Shown here piece by piece: positions 7,543 through 16,296 of a stretch of 51,247 nucleotides of DNA. The notes beneath the pieces were generated by a model, which did no database searches, had not been told where the DNA came from, and saw only the letters and a program-made list of their open reading frames with translations. The position numbers were made by a program, and so were the translations under genes. Numbering within the stretch: position 1 is the stretch's first letter; each line of letters starts with the position of its first letter. The stretch comes from Elusimicrobiota bacterium (GTDB taxonomy: Bacteria > Elusimicrobiota > Elusimicrobia > UBA1565 > UBA9628), in NCBI GenBank assembly GCA_016207605.1, contig JACQPJ010000050.1, forward strand, positions 1 to 51,247, in the 5' to 3' direction.

Positions 7543-8890
7543 ACTTCGCGCGGATTTTCCCGCGCGCGGCCCCGTTGGCGCGCTCAATCTGGTCAAGCTT
7601 GCGCCAGTCGGCAAAGCTGACAGGCTTGGCGCCGCCCTCGGCCAGCCGTTTGGGCGTGGAATCGGCGGCGAGGTCCGCCGCCCCGGTCCCGTTCCCGACT
7701 TTTAGGTCCGCGAGCAGGGACTGAACCGTCGCGGCGGAGTCGGCGCGGTTGGTGCCGATGAGCCCGGAGGGGCCGCGCTTGGCCCAGCCCACGACGTACT
7801 CCCCGGGCAGGGCCGTTCCGCCGGGTGCGGCGAGGACGCGACCGTCCGCGTGCGGTATGTGCCCGGCCCTCTCGTCGAAGGGCACGCCGGGCAGGGGGAC
7901 GCCCCGGTAGCCGACGGAGCGCAGGACCAGGCCCACCGCCAGGGTCTCGAACTCCCCCGTCCCGACGGATTTGACGCGCCCGCGCTCGTCGGCGGCGAGT
8001 CGGTTCTTCTCGACGCGCAGGGCCGCGACCCGTCCGTTCTCCCTGATCACCTCGGCCGGGGAGACGCGAAAGCGCAAGCGCACTTTCCGGGACTTGGAGC
8101 CCTCTCCCAGGCGCGCGCGCGCCTGGATGTAGTCCACTTTTTTCTTCACCACCGGGTCGGCGAGCGCGCCCTGCGAGACCGCGTCCACGACGGCCTCGGC
8201 CCGGTCCGCGACCAGATCCGCGGTCGGCAGCCCGCCGATCTCCTCGATCTCAGCCGGCGAGTAGGCGGCCTCGGCCGGGCCGCGGCGGCCCAGGAGCCAG
8301 ATCGTGCGCACGCGGCTTGCGCGCAGGGCGGCCAGCGCGTCGTCGGCGATGTCGGTGGCGGCCAGCGACTCCGGATCGCAGGAGAGCAGGCGCGTGACGT
8401 CCATGGCCACGTTGCCGATGCCGACGACGGCGGCGGCCTCGCAGGAGAGGTCGAAGGCGCGATCGCGGTGGTCGGGGTGGCCGTTGTACCAGCCCACGAA
8501 TTCGGTGGCCGAGTGGACGCCGGCCGCCTCCTCGCCCGGGACGCCCATATGGCGGTCGCTCTCGCAGCCGACGGCGTAGACGATGAAGCGGTAGCGGGCG
8601 CGCAGGTCGTCGGCGGAGAGGTCGCGGCCGAGCTTGACGTTGCCGAAGAAGCGCACGCGGGGATCGGCGGCGGCCCTCTCGTAGACCGCGGCCACGGACT
8701 TGATCTTCTGGTGGTCGGGCGCCACGCCCCCGCGCACCAGGCCGAAAGGCGTGGGCAGGCGGTCGAAGAGGTCCAGGCGGACGGCCGGGCCCAGGGCCTT
8801 GAGCAGGGCCTCGGCGGCGTAGAAGCCGGACGGCCCGGCCCCGACGATGGCGACGGGGAGGGGGGCGGGGTCGGCGTTCGGCGTGGGCAT
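7502..8890 (-). CDS. ferredoxin/adrenodoxin-type NADP+ reductase (FprA-like)
   Basis: 462 residues. An FAD dinucleotide-binding motif VGAGPSGFYAAE is at the N-terminus, followed by the family signature TPFGLVRGGVAPDH. A second nucleotide-binding motif (VGIGNVAMDVTR) and GWAKRGPSGLIGTNRADS near the end are typical of the FprA/adrenodoxin reductase family, which moves electrons between NADPH and ferredoxins. ATG 8890 starts 20 bases after the stop of the decarboxylase gene, making it the third gene of a likely operon (ugd, decarboxylase, reductase). Its link with sugar metabolism is not obvious; co-transcription may be incidental. Confidence 0.88.
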   Translation of the reverse strand: MPTPNADPAPLPVAIVGAGPSGFYAAEALLKALGPAVRLDLFDRLPTPFGLVRGGVAPDHQKIKSVAAVYERAAADPRVRFFGNVKLGRDLSADDLRARYRFIVYAVGCESDRHMGVPGEEAAGVHSATEFVGWYNGHPDHRDRAFDLSCEAAAVVGIGNVAMDVTRLLSCDPESLAATDIADDALAALRASRVRTIWLLGRRGPAEAAYSPAEIEEIGGLPTADLVADRAEAVVDAVSQGALADPVVKKKVDYIQARARLGEGSKSRKVRLRFRVSPAEVIRENGRVAALRVEKNRLAADERGRVKSVGTGEFETLAVGLVLRSVGYRGVPLPGVPFDERAGHIPHADGRVLAAPGGTALPGEYVVGWAKRGPSGLIGTNRADSAATVQSLLADLKVGNGTGAADLAADSTPKRLAEGGAKPVSFADWRKLDQIERANGAARGKIRAKFTRVEDMLAALAR

Positions 8891-8910
8891 GATGTCGCCC
8901 GGCAGTAAAG

Positions 8911-9857
<947 letters not shown>

Positions 9858-9861
<4 letters not shown>

Positions 9862-11177
9862 GGGCGGCCGACCCCGGCGTAGTCGAAGCCCAGGCCGCGG
9901 GCCTGGGCGGGGTCGAAAAGGTTGCGGCCGTCGAGGAGGACGGCCGTGCGCATCAGGCGCTTGGCGCGCCGCAGGTCCAGGCCCTTGAAGCGGGGCCACT
10001 CGGTGACGACGGCCAGGGCGTCGGCGCCCTTGAGGGCGTCGTACTCGTCGCGCGCGAAGTGGACGCCGGCGAACTCGGGCAGGGCCTTGGCGCGCTCCAT
10101 CGCGACGGGGTCGTAGGCGCGCAGGCGCACGCCCCGGTCCTTGAGCTGGCGGGCCACGTCGAGGGACGGGGCGAAGCGCATGTCGTCGGTGTCGGGCTTG
10201 AAGGTCAGTCCGAGCAGGGCCACGGTCTTGCCCTCCAGGTTCCAGAGCTTCTCCTCGATCTTGCGCGCGATCCAGCCCTTCTGGTGCTCGTTGATCTCCG
10301 CGACGGCCTTGAGCAGCGAGAAGTCGTAGCCCTTCTGCCGGCTGATCCAGTAGAAGGCCTCCAGGTCCTTGGGGAAGCAGAAACCGCCAAAGCCGATGCC
10401 CGCGTTGAGGAAGAGCGGGCCGATGCGCCGGTCCAGCCCCATGCCGCGCGCGACCATGCCCACGTCGGCGCCGACCTTCTCGCAGAGCGCCGAGACGGCG
10501 TTGATGTAGGAAATCTTGGTCGCCAAGAAAGAGTTGGAGGCGTGCTTGATGAGCTCCGCGCTCTTGACGTCGGTGACCAGCACCGGGGCCTTGATCGGCG
10601 CGTAGACCTCCCGCAGGACGGCCTCGGCGCGCGTGGAGGACACGCCCAGCACGATGCGGTCGGGATGGAGGAAGTCGCGCACCGCGGTGCCCTCGGAGAG
10701 GAACTCCGGGTTGGAGGCCACGTCGTAAGGCGTCTCGTCCTTGTTGAAGCGCTGGATCGTGCGCGAGACCCATTCGCCGGTCTCGACCGGGACGGTGGAC
10801 TTGTCCACGATGACCAGATAGCCGTCCATGTGCCTGGCGACCTGCTCGGCCACGGCCTCGACCGCGGAGAGGTCGGCCGAGCCGTCGGGGCGCGGCGGCG
10901 TGCCCACGGCGATGAAGACCACGGAGGCGCGCCGGCCCTTGAACTTCAGACCCTCGGGCACCGACCCGGCGAAGGCCAGGCGGCCGGCTTTGACCACGCG
11001 CTTGAGAATCTCCTCCAGGCCCGGCTCGTGGATGGGGACCTTGCCGGCCTTGAGGGCCTTGAGCTTGCGCGGGTCGGAGTCCACGCAGACCACGCGGTGC
11101 CCTATCTCGGCCAGGCAGGCGCCGGTGACCAGCCCCACGTAGCCGGAGCCGACGACGCAGAGATCGCGAGCTTTCAT
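9858..11177 (-). CDS. ugd: UDP-glucose 6-dehydrogenase
   Basis: 439 residues. An N-terminal Rossmann motif ([20 protein letters not shown]) is followed by the central helical domain and the catalytic cysteine in [11 protein letters not shown]. The C-terminal nucleotide-binding domain has [14 protein letters not shown]. The enzyme oxidises UDP-glucose twice to UDP-glucuronate, which the coupled gene downstream decarboxylates. ATG 11177 is chosen because the Rossmann fold begins right after it; the upstream extension of the frame is not conserved-looking. It is divergent from the 66-residue peptide gene, with a perfect hairpin at 11254-11287 between them. Confidence 0.93.
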
Positions 11178-11250
11178 AGGGAGAAATCGGATTCTTCCAT
11201 ATCCGCGCGGCGCGGGACAAGCCGGAAAGAAAAAACGCGCCCGGTTTGCG

Positions 11251-11290
11251 CTTAGGAGTCGCGTCATATTATTATGACGCGACTCCTTAG
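11251..11290. repeat. long perfect hairpin in divergent intergenic region
   Basis: AGGAGTCGCGTCATA (11254-11268) pairs perfectly with TATGACGCGACTCCT (11273-11287) around loop TTAT; two more outer pairs follow one mismatch. It lies between ugd and the 66-residue peptide gene. There is no T-run; it may be an operator, a transcript stabiliser or a small mobile palindrome. Confidence 0.8.
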
Positions 11291-11291
11291 A

Positions 11292-11329
11292 TCAACCGGT
11301 TGACCTCGATCCTGTTTACGATGTAGCAT
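11292..11329 (+). promoter_or_regulatory. promoter with palindromic operator upstream of the 66-residue peptide gene
   Basis: TTGACC (11300-11305) and TAGCAT (11324-11329) are spaced 18 bp apart and point to the peptide gene. A perfect 12-bp palindrome, TCAACCGGTTGA (11292-11303), overlaps the -35 and looks like a repressor site. Inferred. Confidence 0.45.
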
Positions 11330-11364
11330 GTCGGCGTCGGCGCACGATCCAACAGGGAGGAGAA

Positions 11365-11565
11365 ATGAGCCAGCAGACCATCAAGCAGCTTATCGACCGC
11401 TGGATGAACGACCCGAAATTTCGCTCCGAGGTCCGTCAGGACCCGGAAGGAACGGTCAAGAAGGCCGGCATCCCGCTGAGCGCGGAGGAGCAGGCGGCCT
11501 TCAAGAAGGTTGACTGGTCTCTCCCGGACGAGCAGCTGAAGACGCGCATCAGCAAGATTCCGTAA
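11365..11565 (+). CDS. 66-residue peptide resembling Franean1_4349/LigA-type RiPP leader peptides
   Basis: A strong ribosome binding site (GGGAGGAG) precedes ATG 11365. The sequence MSQQTIKQLIDRWMNDPKFR, then DPEGTVKKAGIPLSAEEQAA, has the pattern of the small helical LigA-like / Franean1_4349 family, in which similar segments serve as leaders of ribosomally made peptides. There is no double-glycine site and no distinct core rich in Cys, Ser or Thr; the tail is VDWSLPDEQLKTRISKIP. No modification enzyme is next to it, so it may instead be a small stand-alone helical protein. The following dehydrogenase gene is in the same frame directly after its TAA. Confidence 0.7.
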   Translation: MSQQTIKQLIDRWMNDPKFRSEVRQDPEGTVKKAGIPLSAEEQAAFKKVDWSLPDEQLKTRISKIP

Positions 11566-11571
11566 GCAGTC

Positions 11572-12873
11572 ATAAACTTCGAGCAAAGACTAAAAACGAA
11601 GTCCGCCCGCGTCGGCGTGGTGGGGCTGGGCTACGTGGGACTGCCGCTGGCCGTGGAGTTCGCGCGCGCGGGGTTGCGCGTGGAGGGCGTCGAGGCCAGT
11701 CCCGCCCGGGCCGCGGCCCTGCGGCACGGGCGCTCCTACATCGAGGACGTGCCCTCCTCCGAGGTGGCCGCGCTCACGCGCGCCCGCCGCCTGACGGTGC
11801 GCGCGGACGGGGCCGGGCTGGGGCGTTGCGACGCCGTGCTCATCTGCGTGCAGACGCCCCTGCGCAAGACCAAGGAGCCGGACCTGGGCCACATCCTGGC
11901 CGCCTGCCGGGCGCTGGCGCCGCGCCTGCGCCGCGGCCAGCTCGTCGTGCTGGAGAGCACGACCTACCCCGGCACCACCGACGAGGTGGTGCGGCCGGCC
12001 CTGGAGGAGTCGGGGCTCAAGGCGGGCAAGGACTTCTTCCTGGCTTTCTCCCCCGAGCGCGTCGACCCCGGCAACGCGCGCTGGAAGATCGCCAACACGC
12101 CCAAGGTGGTGGGGGGGATCAATCCCGCCTCCACGCGCCTGGCGGCCAAGCTCTACGGCGCGATCCTCGCGCGCGTCGTGCCGGTCTCGAGCGCCAAGGC
12201 CGCCGAGCTGGTCAAGCTCCTGGAGAACTCCTTCCGGGCGGTCAACATCGCCTTGGTCAACGAGATGGCGCGCATCTGCCATCGGCTGGGCCTGGACGTC
12301 TGGGAGGTGGTCGGCGCGGCTGCGACCAAGCCCTTCGGCTTCATGCCCTTCTGGCCCGGGCCGGGCATCGGCGGTCACTGCATCCCCAAGGATCCCCAGC
12401 TCCTGAGCTGGCGCATGAAGACGCTCAACTTCGAGGCCCGCTTCATCGAGCTGGCCGCGCGCATCAACGCCGACATGCCGTCCTACACGGTTTCCCGCGT
12501 CGCCGAGTCCCTCAACCGCGGCGGCAAGGCGCTCAAGGGCAGCCGCGTGCTCGTGCTGGGCGTGGCCTACAAGCCCGGCGTCTCCGACTACCGCGAGTCG
12601 CCGGCGCTCGACGTCATGCACCTGCTGGCGGAGGCGGGCGCCAAGGTCGAGTACCACGACCCCTTCGTGCCCCGGGCCGAGGCGGGCGGCCGTTCCTGGT
12701 CCAGCCGCCCGCTCTCGGGCGCCGTTCTGCGCGGCGCGGACCTGGTCGTCATCCTCACCGCCCACCCTCTGGACTACGCGCGCGTCGCGCGCGGGGCCCG
12801 GCGGGTCTTCGACGCCCGCAACGCGGCATCCGGACTCGGCGCGGGGCTTGCGGGAAAGCTGGAAAGGCTCTAA
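11572..12873 (+). CDS. nucleotide-sugar dehydrogenase (UDP-HexNAc 6-dehydrogenase, WbpA/TviB/WecC type)
   Basis: The N-terminal Rossmann motif is RVGVVGLGYVGLPLAVEFA. The catalytic cysteine is in GPGIGGHCIPKDP, and the C-terminal domain has VLGVAYKPGVSDYRESPA. The HCIPKDP context and the C-terminal layout fit dehydrogenases of UDP-N-acetylhexosamines that supply uronic acids to surface polysaccharides. The first ordinary start, GTG 11617, would cut into the first beta strand. The natural N-terminus reads (M)NFEQRLKTKSARVGVVG from ATA 11572, which stands 6 bases after the TAA of the peptide gene, in the same frame. ATA initiation, perhaps by termination-reinitiation, is inferred. Confidence 0.85.
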   Translation: MNFEQRLKTKSARVGVVGLGYVGLPLAVEFARAGLRVEGVEASPARAAALRHGRSYIEDVPSSEVAALTRARRLTVRADGAGLGRCDAVLICVQTPLRKTKEPDLGHILAACRALAPRLRRGQLVVLESTTYPGTTDEVVRPALEESGLKAGKDFFLAFSPERVDPGNARWKIANTPKVVGGINPASTRLAAKLYGAILARVVPVSSAKAAELVKLLENSFRAVNIALVNEMARICHRLGLDVWEVVGAAATKPFGFMPFWPGPGIGGHCIPKDPQLLSWRMKTLNFEARFIELAARINADMPSYTVSRVAESLNRGGKALKGSRVLVLGVAYKPGVSDYRESPALDVMHLLAEAGAKVEYHDPFVPRAEAGGRSWSSRPLSGAVLRGADLVVILTAHPLDYARVARGARRVFDARNAASGLGAGLAGKLERL

Positions 12874-12883
12874 ACTTCGGGGG

Positions 12884-14761
12884 ATGGCCGACCCTCCTCG
12901 TCCCGCCGCTTCCCCCGCGGGCCCCGCCGCGCGCTTCGAGCGCCTCAGCTTGGAGGCCCTCCAGGCCGTCGGCAAGGCCCTGGGCCAGCTCGCGCTCTAC
13001 AAGCCCGACCACCCGGCCGTGGCCGAGACCCTGCAGAAGGCGCTGGACGGCCTGGAAGCCGCCTTGGCCCTGGCGCCGGAGCAGACCTTGGTGGTCGGGC
13101 TGGATCAGTCCAAGCTGCTCGTCAACGGCCGCGTCGCCGCCGACGCCGCGCAGGCCCCCAAGGCGGTCGTCGGGCTCCTCGGACGCTTCAAGCTCTCCAG
13201 CCTCACCTTTTGTGCCGGGCTCGCCCGGCCGGAGCTGGCCGCGCTCTGCGAGCTGGCCGCGTCCCGGGCGGACTCGCCCGCGGCCGCCGACCCCGCGGGC
13301 TTTCTCGCCGCGCGCGGGGTCTCCCGCGTCCTCCTCAACGAGGCCGTCTATCGTCGCGCCAAGCCCGGCGCCGGAGACGGGAGCGGCGGCGGGGACGCCG
13401 GCTCCGCCGCCCGGGAGTCGATCCGCGACATCGACCACGCCATCCAGTCGGGCTCCCTCGAGCGCACGGTGCTGTCTTTGGTCGAGAAGTCGGTCCCGGA
13501 CGCGGCTCTGCGCCGGATGGTGATCGGGCAGGTCCTCGCCCTCCTGGAGAAGGACGTCGCCCGGCACGTCGACGAGGTGACCCGTCCGCTCCAGCGCGAG
13601 AAGAAGGCGCTGGAGAACGAGGGCGCGCGCACCGTCGGCGTGATCCAGAGCATGGCCGAGGGCGTGGTGGTGGTCGACGAGCAGGGCCGCATCCTCATGA
13701 TGAACCCGGCCGCGGAGCAGATCTACGGCGAACCCCTGGCCAAGGCCGCGGGACGGCTCATCACCGAGAAGATCAGCGACCAGTTCGTCGTAACCCTGGC
13801 CGCGGAGCTCCAGACGCCGGCGGACCGGGACATCGCCCCGGACGTCAGGGTCCAGGGCGTTGCCGATACGCGCAAGACCGTCCGGGCCTCCGGCGCCGTG
13901 GTCCAGACCGAGCAGGGCAAGGTCGTCGGCCTCATGACCGCGCTGACGGACGTCGCCAAGCACCGCGAGCTCCAGCGCATGCAGAGGGACTTCGTCGCCC
14001 ACGTGACGCACGAGCTGCGCGCCCCGCTCTCCTCCGTCCGCGCCGCGCTGGAGATCCTCCAGACGGAGTTCCGCTCCAAGCTCGACGAGGACTGGAGCCG
14101 CGTCCTGGACACGGCTCTCAGGAACTCCGACCGCCTGGCCCAGGTGATCAACGGCATCCTGGACTTCTCCAAGATCGAGTCCGGGCAGATGACGGTCCGC
14201 CTCAAGCCGTCCGATCCCGCCGAGATCGCCCGCGAGGCCGCGGACAGCCTCGCGGCGTGGGCGCAGAAAAAGGGCCTGCCCCTGGAGCTGGAGCCTTCCG
14301 CCGGCCTGCCCTTCGTCCAGGCCGACGCGTCGCGCGCCGTCCAGGTGCTGGTCAATCTGCTCTCCAATGCCATCAAGTTCACGCCGTCGGCCGGCCGCGT
14401 CGGGCTGGCGCTTTGCCGGCATGAAGAGGGCGGCGCGGTCTTCGTCCGGTTCACCGTCTCGGACACGGGGCCCGGCGTCGCCCCCGCCGACCAGCCGCGC
14501 GTCTTCGACAAGTTCGTGCAGGCCTCCGCGGGCCTGGCGCACCAGGGCGGCACGGGCCTGGGGCTGTCCATCGCCAAGGCCCTGGTCGAGCTTCAGAATG
14601 GGCGCATCTGGGTCGAGAGCCGTCCCGGCAAGGGCGCCGCGTTCTCCTTCATCCTGCCCGTCTCCACGGCGCAGGTCGTCGAGGTCGCCGCCGTCCGGTC
14701 GCGCCCCTCGACCGCCGGACCGTCCGCGCCGTGGTGGAAGCGCCTCCTCGGCCTCAGCTAG
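12884..14761 (+). CDS. soluble PAS-domain sensor histidine kinase
   Basis: 625 residues without membrane segments. Residues ~20-160 form a helical domain containing LGQLALYKPDHPAV, a pattern I associate with sensory and HD-GYP proteins but cannot name. A PAS domain (GVIQSMAEGVVVVDEQGRIL) is at ~250-350. HisKA follows with the phospho-acceptor in FVAHVTHELRAPLS, then HATPase_c with N-box NLLSNAIKFTP, G1 SDTGPGV and G2 GTGLGLSIAK. It presumably autophosphorylates in response to a cytoplasmic signal. No response regulator is adjacent, so it is an orphan here. ATG 12884 follows GGGGG. Its stop TAG is the first codon of repeat copy 2. Confidence 0.9.
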   Translation: MADPPRPAASPAGPAARFERLSLEALQAVGKALGQLALYKPDHPAVAETLQKALDGLEAALALAPEQTLVVGLDQSKLLVNGRVAADAAQAPKAVVGLLGRFKLSSLTFCAGLARPELAALCELAASRADSPAAADPAGFLAARGVSRVLLNEAVYRRAKPGAGDGSGGGDAGSAARESIRDIDHAIQSGSLERTVLSLVEKSVPDAALRRMVIGQVLALLEKDVARHVDEVTRPLQREKKALENEGARTVGVIQSMAEGVVVVDEQGRILMMNPAAEQIYGEPLAKAAGRLITEKISDQFVVTLAAELQTPADRDIAPDVRVQGVADTRKTVRASGAVVQTEQGKVVGLMTALTDVAKHRELQRMQRDFVAHVTHELRAPLSSVRAALEILQTEFRSKLDEDWSRVLDTALRNSDRLAQVINGILDFSKIESGQMTVRLKPSDPAEIAREAADSLAAWAQKKGLPLELEPSAGLPFVQADASRAVQVLVNLLSNAIKFTPSAGRVGLALCRHEEGGAVFVRFTVSDTGPGVAPADQPRVFDKFVQASAGLAHQGGTGLGLSIAKALVELQNGRIWVESRPGKGAAFSFILPVSTAQVVEVAAVRSRPSTAGPSAPWWKRLLGLS

Positions 14762-14818
14762 GCCGCGATCCTGCGGACGCGGCACAGATGCGCTGAGGAA
14801 AGCCCTGATAGCATCTAG
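14759..14818. repeat. double stem-loop intergenic repeat, copy 2
   Basis: A 60-bp copy of the element at 52-110, with the same hairpin A (GCCGCG/CGCGGC) and hairpin B (AGATGC/GCATCT). Only the hairpin B loop differs. It sits exactly between convergent genes: the leading TAG is the stop of the histidine kinase and the trailing CTA is the reverse-strand stop of comF. Confidence 0.85.
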
Positions 14819-15528
14819 CCTCCGGCCCGCGTGAAGACGTAGCCGCCGACGTCCTTGGCCCCCGCCGCGCGCAGGGCGCGGGCGCACTCCTCGAGGGTCG
14901 TCGCGCTGGCGCAGACGTCGTCAATGAGCAGGAGGCGTCGCCCGCGCGCCCGTTCCCCCAGGCCGTTCTTGACCGCAAACGCGCCGGCCAGCTCCCGTCT
15001 CCGCGCGTCGCGTCCGATCCGCCAGGCCGGGCCCGCGCCGCGGCGGCGCTCCAGCAGGTCCAGGAGCGGAAGGCCGGCCTCAGCCGCGACCTCTCGGCCC
15101 AGTAGCTCCGCCTGGTTGTAGCCGCGCGCCTGCTCGCGACGCGGGTGGAGAGGCACCGCCACCAAGCCGTCGAAGCCGGCCAGCTCCGGGCGCCGCGCCA
15201 GCCCGCGCGACATGGCCCGCCCCGCGGCCCGGGCGGCGCAGCGGAAGCCGCGGAATTTGAAGGCGTGCACCAGCGCGGCTGCCGCGCCCTGGTGCGCGCA
15301 GGCCGCGCGCACCAGGCGGCAGGCGAACAGCCGCCCCGAGCAGGCGCGGCATAAGCTTCGCCCGCCCCCCGGCTGGCCGCCGCAGCGGACGCAGGCCGGC
15401 TCCGGCGGCGGCGCAAGGACCTCCCGCGCGCACAAGGGCCCCTCGTTTCCGAAGGGCAGATCCTCCCCGCAGCGCAGGCAGGCCCGCGGCAGGAGGACGT
15501 GCAGGAGAACTTCGCCCCAGAAGGCCAT
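14815..15528 (-). CDS. comF: ComF-family phosphoribosyltransferase-like protein
   Basis: 237 residues. The N-terminal zinc-finger region has four CxxC-like pairs or half-pairs (CLRCGED, CAREV, CVRCGG, CRACSG). The C-terminal type I phosphoribosyltransferase fold carries the PRPP-binding motif LLLIDDVCASATTLEEC and the ARGYNQAELLGREVA segment typical of ComF/GntX. The family supports DNA uptake in competent bacteria, with the biochemical role still unclear. The start at ATG 15528 gives MAFWGEVLLHVLLPRACLRCG. The stop lies inside the repeat shared with the histidine kinase gene. A long hairpin at 15576 lies upstream, between this gene and the divergent esterase. Confidence 0.9.
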   Translation of the reverse strand: MAFWGEVLLHVLLPRACLRCGEDLPFGNEGPLCAREVLAPPPEPACVRCGGQPGGGRSLCRACSGRLFACRLVRAACAHQGAAAALVHAFKFRGFRCAARAAGRAMSRGLARRPELAGFDGLVAVPLHPRREQARGYNQAELLGREVAAEAGLPLLDLLERRRGAGPAWRIGRDARRRELAGAFAVKNGLGERARGRRLLLIDDVCASATTLEECARALRAAGAKDVGGYVFTRAGG

Positions 15529-15575
15529 GATGGGATACGTCCCAGCCTCCCGAAAAGTTCCCCAAAAAAGATACC

Positions 15576-15608
15576 TTGTATTTTTGAGGTCGGACCTCCA
15601 AAATACAA
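15576..15608. repeat. 33-nt near-perfect hairpin between comF and esterase genes
   Basis: TTGTATTTTTGAGGTC pairs with GACCTCCAAAATACAA around a single G, with one mismatch in 16 pairs. On the minus strand it is followed eight bases later by a T-run, so it could be a terminator for transcripts running leftward or a shared operator of the divergent genes. Confidence 0.65.
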
Positions 15609-15609
15609 C

Positions 15610-16296
15610 GTGGATAAAACGCCGCGGCGGGCGCGTCTGGGGCGTCTCGACGCAATCGAGTTTCCGAACGCCGATCCCGCCGCCTTGACCGTGCTCTGCC
15701 TCCACGGCTACGGAGCCGACGCGCAGGACCTGGCGCCTTTCGCGGCGGCAACCCAGGCCGGACGCCCGCTGCGCTGGATATTCCCCGACGCGCCGCTGAC
15801 GCTGGACTGGGGCGGGCGGGCCTGGTTTCCCATCGACGTCGAGGACTTCGAGCGGCGGCAGGCGGCGGGGGAGCCGCGGGACCTGTCGGGCGGCGAGCCC
15901 GAGGGGCTGGCGGCCGCGCGCGCGGCGCTGGGGACGCTCATCGCCGCGCTCGGCGTCCCCTGGGAGCGGCTCGTTCTCATGGGCTTCTCGCAGGGCGGCA
16001 TGCTGGCGGTGGACGCGGCCCTGCGCGCCCCGCGGCCGCCGGCGGGCGTCGCGATCCTCTCCGGGACGCTCGCGGATCGCGCGTCCGTGCGCGCGCTCGC
16101 GCCGGCCAAGAAGGGCCTGCGCTTCTTCCAAAGCCACGGCTCCGCCGATCCCATCCTGGGATTTCGGGAGGCGCTCGCGCTGGAGGCGGAGCTTAAGTCC
16201 GCCGGCTGGGTCGGGGGCCTGCGCCGCTTCGAGGGCGGGCACGGCGTCCCGCCCGAGGTCCAGGCCGCCCTCGCCGCCTGGCTGAAGGCGCTTTAG
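15610..16296 (+). CDS. alpha/beta-hydrolase, phospholipase/carboxylesterase (YpfH) family
   Basis: About 228 residues from GTG 15610. The oxyanion motif is LCLHGYGADAQDL and the nucleophile serine is in GFSQGGMLAVD. The catalytic aspartate is in SHGSADPILGF and the histidine in FEGGHGVPPEV, a complete Ser-Asp-His triad in the order expected for the family. It probably hydrolyses small esters or acylated proteins in the cytoplasm. The frame is open upstream to 15499, but that stretch is antisense to comF and contains the hairpin, so the GTG start is preferred. Its last 104 bases overlap the tail of the convergent lyase gene. Confidence 0.85.
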   Translation: MDKTPRRARLGRLDAIEFPNADPAALTVLCLHGYGADAQDLAPFAAATQAGRPLRWIFPDAPLTLDWGGRAWFPIDVEDFERRQAAGEPRDLSGGEPEGLAAARAALGTLIAALGVPWERLVLMGFSQGGMLAVDAALRAPRPPAGVAILSGTLADRASVRALAPAKKGLRFFQSHGSADPILGFREALALEAELKSAGWVGGLRRFEGGHGVPPEVQAALAAWLKAL

